Below, piece after piece: positions 59,829 through 64,000 of a stretch of DNA of 64,000 nucleotides. The stretch is from the NCBI RefSeq assembly GCF_022565915.1, contig NZ_JAJOYX010000002.1, forward strand, positions 186,001 to 250,000. The letters are read 5' to 3'. Every line of letters starts with the position of its first letter. The stretch's first letter is position 1. A program made the position numbers and the translations under genes. The DNA is from Nesterenkonia sp. LB17 (GTDB lineage Bacteria > Actinomycetota > Actinomycetes > Actinomycetales > Micrococcaceae). The notes under the pieces were generated by a model. That model was not told the DNA's origin. It was given only the letters and a program-made list of their open reading frames with translations, and did not search any database.

Positions 59829-60037
59829 CCGGGGCGGAAGGCGGTGGCACCAGCACCCCTGGAGGAGTCGCCCAAGGTTTCGCGCAGGCGTGGAAGGCTG
59901 CTGACGCCGACGGCGCCTGGCTCGCCGTCAGCGCGCAGAACACCGATCGGGTCCCGGGTGCGGAGACGATGACCGCCGATAGCGAGTCACTCCAGGCCAC
60001 GGCCGATCAGGACCTCAGCGTGAATCTGCGCAGTTGA
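59825..60037 (+). CDS. short protein, possible truncated SnoaL/NTF2-like domain
   Basis: A 70-codon frame starting at GTG 59825 and overlapping the SDR stop by 4 nt. The segment VAQGFAQAWKAADADGAWLA resembles the first helix of NTF2-like proteins, but the remaining strands are missing. It may be a translationally coupled remnant or a chance frame. Confidence 0.35.
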   Translation: MTGAEGGGTSTPGGVAQGFAQAWKAADADGAWLAVSAQNTDRVPGAETMTADSESLQATADQDLSVNLRS

Positions 60038-60075
60038 GGTGGGCGCGCCAGCCCAGCTGACTCTCACCCGGGTGC

Positions 60076-60843
60076 TCAGCCTCGACGGGGAGCTCCCGAT
60101 ACCGCTAGGCCCCTATCTCGCACAAAGACGCCCAGATTCTGACGTTTGACCTGGAACAGTTCTGTCGCCTCGATCAGATCGCTCAGTTTTCGATAACCGT
60201 AGTTTCTCGGGTCCAGCGATGCCTGGTTGCTGATCTGTTGCCCCACGGCACCGAGATTCGCCCAACCGTCGTCGCCGCGGGCAGCTTCGACAGCATTGCG
60301 CATCAGGAGGACAAGGCCGGCATCACCGCCCACGGACTTCGCGACGCTTGGACCACCCGTCGAGGCGCGTGTGCTGCCGGAGAGCTGCCTCAGGCTTTCC
60401 ACGTAGATGAACTGAGAACAGGCATTGACGAACGGCTTGGGAGTCTTATTCTCGCCGAAGCCGTACACTTTCAGGCCGTCCGCCAGTATCCGCATCACCA
60501 GCGGCGTGAAGTCCGCGTCGCTCGACAGGAGGGCGAACGCGTCGATCGAGCCCGCACGAAGCAGATCCATCGCATCAATCACCATCGCCATATCGGCAGA
60601 ATTCTTCCCGGTGCTGTAGGCAAATTGCTGCATCGGTCGGATCGCGTATGGATGGAGGGCGGCCTCCCACTGCTGGAGCCGGGGACTCTTCCAGTTGCCG
60701 TACGCTCGTCGGACGGTGGCAACGCCATGGCGCGCGACTTCTGCGAGCACAACGTCAACCTTTGAGGCTGGCGCGTTTTCGACATCTATGAGCAACGCGA
60801 TTCGCTTCTTGTCACTATTCACTTGTTGATCATGGAGCTCCAC
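60076..60843 (-). CDS. NYN domain protein (putative RNase) with LOTUS/OST-HTH-like C-terminus
   Basis: A 255-residue protein. The N-terminal NYN (PIN-like) nuclease domain has the acidic metal-binding residues in ALLIDVENAP, NSADMAMVIDAMDLL and FALLSSDADFTPLV, in the expected order. After a Ser/Gly linker, residues ~170-245 resemble the LOTUS/OST-HTH winged helix (WANLGAVGQQI, ...RNYGYRKLSDLIEATELFQV), a proposed RNA/G-quadruplex-binding module. The combination is that of Limkain/MARF1-like and bacterial YhaV-unrelated NYN-LOTUS proteins. The function in bacteria is not established. The start (GTG 60843) is uncertain. Single gene. Confidence 0.87.
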   Translation of the reverse strand: MELHDQQVNSDKKRIALLIDVENAPASKVDVVLAEVARHGVATVRRAYGNWKSPRLQQWEAALHPYAIRPMQQFAYSTGKNSADMAMVIDAMDLLRAGSIDAFALLSSDADFTPLVMRILADGLKVYGFGENKTPKPFVNACSQFIYVESLRQLSGSTRASTGGPSVAKSVGGDAGLVLLMRNAVEAARGDDGWANLGAVGQQISNQASLDPRNYGYRKLSDLIEATELFQVKRQNLGVFVRDRGLAVSGAPRRG

Positions 60844-60896
60844 CTTCTGGTGGTCAACTTCTCACACGAGTTAACATGCTTTCAGGATGGAAGAAA

Positions 60897-61598
60897 CTAA
60901 CCATCTTCACTCTCTTGAACCACCGGATCCTCCCCGCGCAGGAAGTACGCGCCGACGGACCCGGCAAGTGTCGCGAAGACGCCTACGGAGTACGCCGCCA
61001 GCACCAGGTGTACCACTTTGGAGAACGGGTCCTCGGTGGTTATTCCGGTGCCGGTCACGGTGGCCAGCGCCGCCTCGTAGAGCGCGGTGGTGTAGTCGGT
61101 GTGGGATTCGAAGGCGTAGAGCAGCTGACTCGCCGCCAGGATGACGACGGCGGTCACCGCGGCGAGCCAGCCGATGCGGCTGGAGAGCAGCCGCCCGGCT
61201 GACCGGGAACCGCGCACCCCGGCGGAGAGGATCCCTCCCACCCGTGCGACGCGCGTCACGCGCAGCACCCGCACTGCCTGCAGCGCGCGGACGAAGCGCA
61301 GGAACGGCACCAGCAGGAAGATCACCTGCCACCAGTTCCGCCGCCAGAACGCCCTCTGGAACCCGGCAACATACGCGCGCAGAAGGAATTCCGCGACGAA
61401 GACGGCCCAGAACACCCAGCCGGCGACGCTCAGCGCCCGGCTCCATCCGGGCTCGGTGACGAGCATCTGGCCCAGAAAGACGAACAGGAACAAGATGCCG
61501 AGCATGCCCATGGGTCGGTCCAGCTGTGCCGCGAGGCGTTCGGCGGCATTCTCCCGCTCTGCCTGCTGCGCCGGTGCGCGCGTGGATCGGCTTCTCAC
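60897..61598 (-). CDS. ion transporter / potassium channel-like, six-helix
   Basis: A 233-residue one-domain channel with S1-S6. GILFLFVFLGQMLVTEP is S1, AGWVFWAVFVAEFLLRAYVA is S2, and QVIFLLVPFLRFVRALQAVR with VLRVTRVARVG is an Arg-rich S4-like helix. S5 is WLAAVTAVVILAASQLLYAF, and the pore loop is TALYEAALATVTGTGITTED before S6 (HLVLAAYSVGVFATLAGSVG). The canonical TVGYGD filter is replaced by TVTGTGIT. GTG 61598 is chosen because GGAGGT lies 10-15 nt upstream; the frame extends further without homology. Ion selectivity is open. Confidence 0.83.
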   Translation of the reverse strand: MRSRSTRAPAQQAERENAAERLAAQLDRPMGMLGILFLFVFLGQMLVTEPGWSRALSVAGWVFWAVFVAEFLLRAYVAGFQRAFWRRNWWQVIFLLVPFLRFVRALQAVRVLRVTRVARVGGILSAGVRGSRSAGRLLSSRIGWLAAVTAVVILAASQLLYAFESHTDYTTALYEAALATVTGTGITTEDPFSKVVHLVLAAYSVGVFATLAGSVGAYFLRGEDPVVQESEDG

Positions 61599-61719
61599 GG
61601 TCTGCTGACCTCCATAGGTGATGCGGTGGGTTCCCTCCCGCCACTCTACGAGGGCGGCCGGAGCTGTTCTGGCCGCGAGGAAGATTGACGGGAGCAGGCC
61701 TGGGCGATGGAATGATCCG

Positions 61720-62034
61720 ATGGAGCTATTCGCGATCATCCTCTGGGTTCTGGCAGCGGTGCTCTTCACCGCGTCCTTCGACATGCTCCGGAGAGTGAAT
61801 CCCGACTCCCGGCTGCCGTTCTTCTTCGGCAAACCGCCGATCAATCCACCACAGGTCGCTGTGGTGCGGCTCCTGGCGTTCGTCTGCTTCCTCGCAAGTG
61901 CCTGGATCTTCAGTGACGTCTACGGTCGCTCGGCCGGTCCGATCCTGATCCTGCTGGGCACGCTGCCGGGCTGTCTGCGGAACCTCTTGCACAACCGCCG
62001 GGTCACTGCAGCCGCCGCCGAAGGTGCTTCATGA
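61720..62034 (+). CDS. small membrane protein, unknown function
   Basis: A 104-residue protein starting at ATG 61720 with three hydrophobic helices (ELFAIILWVLAAVLFTASFD, VVRLLAFVCFLASAWIF, GPILILLGTLPGCLRNLL) and a short loop with RLPFFFGKPPINPP. Family not recognised. Its stop overlaps the start of the methionine aminopeptidase gene by 4 nt (ATGA), so they are translationally coupled. Confidence 0.72.
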   Translation: MELFAIILWVLAAVLFTASFDMLRRVNPDSRLPFFFGKPPINPPQVAVVRLLAFVCFLASAWIFSDVYGRSAGPILILLGTLPGCLRNLLHNRRVTAAAAEGAS

Positions 62035-62816
62035 TCGAGATCCTCAGCGCCACCGGACTTGCCCGCGCGCGAGTCACCGGCGCACTGGTCGCCGACATTC
62101 TGCAGACCATGAAGCGCCGCGCGACGGTGGGCACGAACCTGCTGGAGATCGACGACTGGACCCGGGAGATGATCTTCGAGGCCCGCGCCACCTCCTGCTA
62201 CGTGGCCTACGAGCCATCCTTCGGGCGCGGACCCTTCGGCCACTACATCTGCACCTCGGTGAACGACGCGGTGCTCCACGGCAAGCCGCATGACCACACG
62301 CTGGCCGACGGTGACCTGCTCACCCTCGACCTCGCAGTGTCGCTGGACGGGGTGGTCGCGGACTCGGCGATCAGCTTCATCGTCGGGAACTCTGCGCCGC
62401 CCGAGGACGTGGCGATGATAGAGGCCACCGAACGGGCGCTGGCTGCGGGGATCGCCGCCGCCGGCCCGGGAGCCCGGATCGGGGACCTCTCCCACGCCAT
62501 CGGCATGGTTCTCACAGAGGCTGGGTATCCGATCAACACTCAGTTCGGCGGACACGGCCTGGGATCGACCATGCACCAGGACCCGCACGTCGTGAACACC
62601 GGCCGCCCAGGACGCGGATATCAGCTCCAGCCCGGCCTGCTGCTCGCGCTGGAGCCCTGGATCATGGCCGACACCGATGAACTGCGCACCGACGCCGACG
62701 GGTGGACGCTGCGCAGCGCCACCGGAGCCCGCACTGCCCACAGCGAGCACACCATCGCGATCACCGAGGACGGAGCCGAGATCCTCACCCTGCCGACACC
62801 TGGCAGGTTCGACTAG
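62031..62816 (+). CDS. map: type I methionyl aminopeptidase
   Basis: A 261-residue metallopeptidase that removes N-terminal Met. Pita-bread-fold motifs are present: HYICTSVNDAVLHGKP, the two metal Asp residues in LTLDLAVSLDGVVADSAISF, metal His in GGHGLGSTMHQDPHV, Glu in LALEPWIM and Glu in AHSEHTIAIT. The segment around the first metal ligands (DLAVSLDGVVADSA) deviates from the usual GYHGDxxRT, so this may be a secondary Map paralogue. It is coupled to the upstream small membrane gene. Confidence 0.9.
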   Translation: MIEILSATGLARARVTGALVADILQTMKRRATVGTNLLEIDDWTREMIFEARATSCYVAYEPSFGRGPFGHYICTSVNDAVLHGKPHDHTLADGDLLTLDLAVSLDGVVADSAISFIVGNSAPPEDVAMIEATERALAAGIAAAGPGARIGDLSHAIGMVLTEAGYPINTQFGGHGLGSTMHQDPHVVNTGRPGRGYQLQPGLLLALEPWIMADTDELRTDADGWTLRSATGARTAHSEHTIAITEDGAEILTLPTPGRFD

Positions 62817-62937
62817 TTGCACTCAGCCACGGGTCACTGCCACCAGAGTGGTTGGGCTCCAGGCTCCCGTTCAATAGTCGAAGGTCAGTCCGGCATTCAC
62901 CTGTGATGGCGCGATGGTGAGTCGCGGCTGTCTGCTC

Positions 62938-63240
62938 TCAGGGCAGAGCCGTCGGGCGGTTCTGGGAACTCCACTCGTTCATCCCACCTTGCATGCTTGC
63001 AACGGTGAACCCTGCGTCTTCCAGCGTCTGGGCGGCGGTCAGGCTTCGCTTGCCGCTGCGACAGACGGTGATCGTCTCACGCGCCGGATCAAGTTCGGCC
63101 AGACGCGCACCCAGCTGTCCGAGCGGAATATGGAAGGCCCCAGGGATCATGCCGCCCGTGACTTCCGAGTCTTCTCGCACGTCAACAAACTGGGCTGTTC
63201 CCAGACGATCGAAGGCCGCCGAGGGTGCAACTTCCTGCAT
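62938..63240 (-). CDS. rhodanese-like domain protein
   Basis: A 100-residue single rhodanese domain. The N-terminal FVDVREDSEVTGGMIPGAFH block is typical. The active-site loop CRSGKRS carries the catalytic Cys (TVCRSGKRS, near residue 61), and the domain ends in VASMQGGMNEW. Such small rhodaneses transfer sulfane sulfur. Single gene; no sulfur-metabolism neighbour. Confidence 0.92.
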   Translation of the reverse strand: MQEVAPSAAFDRLGTAQFVDVREDSEVTGGMIPGAFHIPLGQLGARLAELDPARETITVCRSGKRSLTAAQTLEDAGFTVASMQGGMNEWSSQNRPTALP

Positions 63241-63323
63241 AGTGAACTCCTAAGTTCCAAGTATGGCTCGTCGTGGGTCTACATCCGGATCTGAGAGGTA
63301 CTCAGCCCAGAGCCAGTGATCTG

Positions 63324-63947
63324 TTACAACTTCCTCGCCACGATGACCAGGTCTTCAAGCATCGCGTCTTCACCGTGCGGTCCGACCACGTTTCGGTGGC
63401 GAACCTCGCCCACCTCTACTTCCCAGGCCTTCCGCGGCTCCAGTGCGGCCAGGTCACCGCCGAGGGTCGGCATCTCCGCGGGTCCGTGGCCGTGCTCTGC
63501 CCACGGGGGCGCTGTGGCGTGGGAGACCAGGACGAGGTGCCCGCCGACCGAGACCCGGTCGGCGGCGGCACGAAGAATCTTCCGCCGGTCGAGTGCCACC
63601 GGGGACTGCAGGAAGGAGGCGGTGATCAGATCGAAAGGCCCCTCCGGCATACCCTCGGGCAGATTCGCGGCCAGGAACTCCGCGCTGCCGCCCCCGAGCC
63701 CTTCTTGCTCCGCGTGTGTCCGCGCCCGCAGGACGGCGGTCTCCGAGATGTCGACGCCGAAGGCCTGCCAACCCTGTTTCGCGAGCCAGAGGACATCGCC
63801 GCCCTCTCCACAGCCCAGGTCCAAGGCGCGTCCGGCAGGCAGATCAGCGACCAACGAGCTCATGGTCGCATTGACGCGACCGGACCAGACCCGGTCCGAG
63901 TCGGCATAGCGGGTCTCCCAGAAGTCTCTCGGGTTGTCATCACTCAC
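63324..63947 (-). CDS. class I SAM-dependent methyltransferase
   Basis: A 207-residue methyltransferase. Motif I is ALDLGCGEGGDVLWLAKQGW (SAM-binding), acidic motif II is AFGVDISETAV, then AANLPEGMPEGPFDLITASF and LVLVSHATAPPW. The N-terminus FWETRYADSDRVWSGRVNAT is like TehB/thiopurine-methyltransferase-type proteins, suggesting small-molecule methylation. It starts at 63947; about 50 bp of upstream sequence remain in the window. Confidence 0.9.
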   Translation of the reverse strand: MSDDNPRDFWETRYADSDRVWSGRVNATMSSLVADLPAGRALDLGCGEGGDVLWLAKQGWQAFGVDISETAVLRARTHAEQEGLGGGSAEFLAANLPEGMPEGPFDLITASFLQSPVALDRRKILRAAADRVSVGGHLVLVSHATAPPWAEHGHGPAEMPTLGGDLAALEPRKAWEVEVGEVRHRNVVGPHGEDAMLEDLVIVARKL

Positions 63948-64000
63948 GGTAGGACCTCTCGTCTGTCGACATCGTCACGGTCGGTCTTCAAATGGATCCC

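Overview
The window is high-GC DNA (GTG and TTG starts, strong third-position G/C bias, Actinobacteria-type SOS box, resuscitation-promoting factor, DnaE2) and most likely comes from an actinomycete of the order Micrococcales, perhaps the Micrococcaceae. That placement is inferred from gene content and style, not from a marker gene. I found no rRNA, tRNA, CRISPR array or complete transposon.

Left part, about 0-31 kb: an accessory, partly decayed region. It opens with an ABC export module (FtsX-type permease entering from outside the window, MacB-like ATPase) followed by a membrane-anchored beta-lactamase-fold serine hydrolase. Next come an Acg-type nitroreductase, a phosphatidylcholine synthase-like enzyme, a two-gene operon of a thiamine-diphosphate enzyme and a metal-dependent cyclase, a NarL-type two-component system, a DUF6326 membrane protein, an MFS exporter with a divergent TetR regulator, an SDR/MDR oxidoreductase pair, a DUF4386 membrane protein with its own divergent TetR and a clear palindromic operator, a SnoaL-like protein, an alpha/beta hydrolase, a YdeP-type molybdopterin oxidoreductase, an SRPBCC protein and a class I aminotransferase. 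Between them lie many gene remnants: IS110 and ISL3 transposase pieces, a DUF2975 gene with a nonsense codon, a DUF2283 gene with an internal TGA, fragments of a metallo-beta-lactamase-type protein and a Doc toxin, an SDR lacking its catalytic segment, and a GH26-like lipoprotein gene with two lesions.

Middle part, about 31-48 kb: compact, healthy chromosome. It carries an Rpf/LysM cell-wall hydrolase with a long leader, an Lrp/AsnC regulator with a CynX-type transporter, an ArsR regulator translationally coupled to a SulP anion transporter, a RibD-type reductase, a CitM citrate transporter divergent from a CitA/CitB-type two-component system with a tandem 9-bp repeat in the shared promoter region, an SDR, a cardiolipin synthase-like phospholipase D, a holin-like membrane protein with a ClC-type channel, an AzgA-type purine permease, a flavodoxin and a DUF805 protein.

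Right part, about 48-64 kb: a DNA-damage cluster. An SOS box sits in the -35/-10 spacer of the promoter for DUF6504-dnaE2. Convergent to it is an ada-alkA fusion gene with ogt, and an SRAP (HMCES/YedK) gene lies 6 kb further on. The rest holds a DMT exporter, a TupA-like ATP-grasp enzyme, an SDR, a NYN-domain putative RNase, a one-domain ion channel with an atypical filter, a methionine aminopeptidase, a rhodanese and a SAM methyltransferase.

The most distinctive points are the Pcs-type signature, the TPP enzyme-cyclase operon, the SOS-controlled dnaE2 without imuA/imuB beside it, the tandem repeat between citM and citA, and the hexanucleotide repeat inside a TetR gene.
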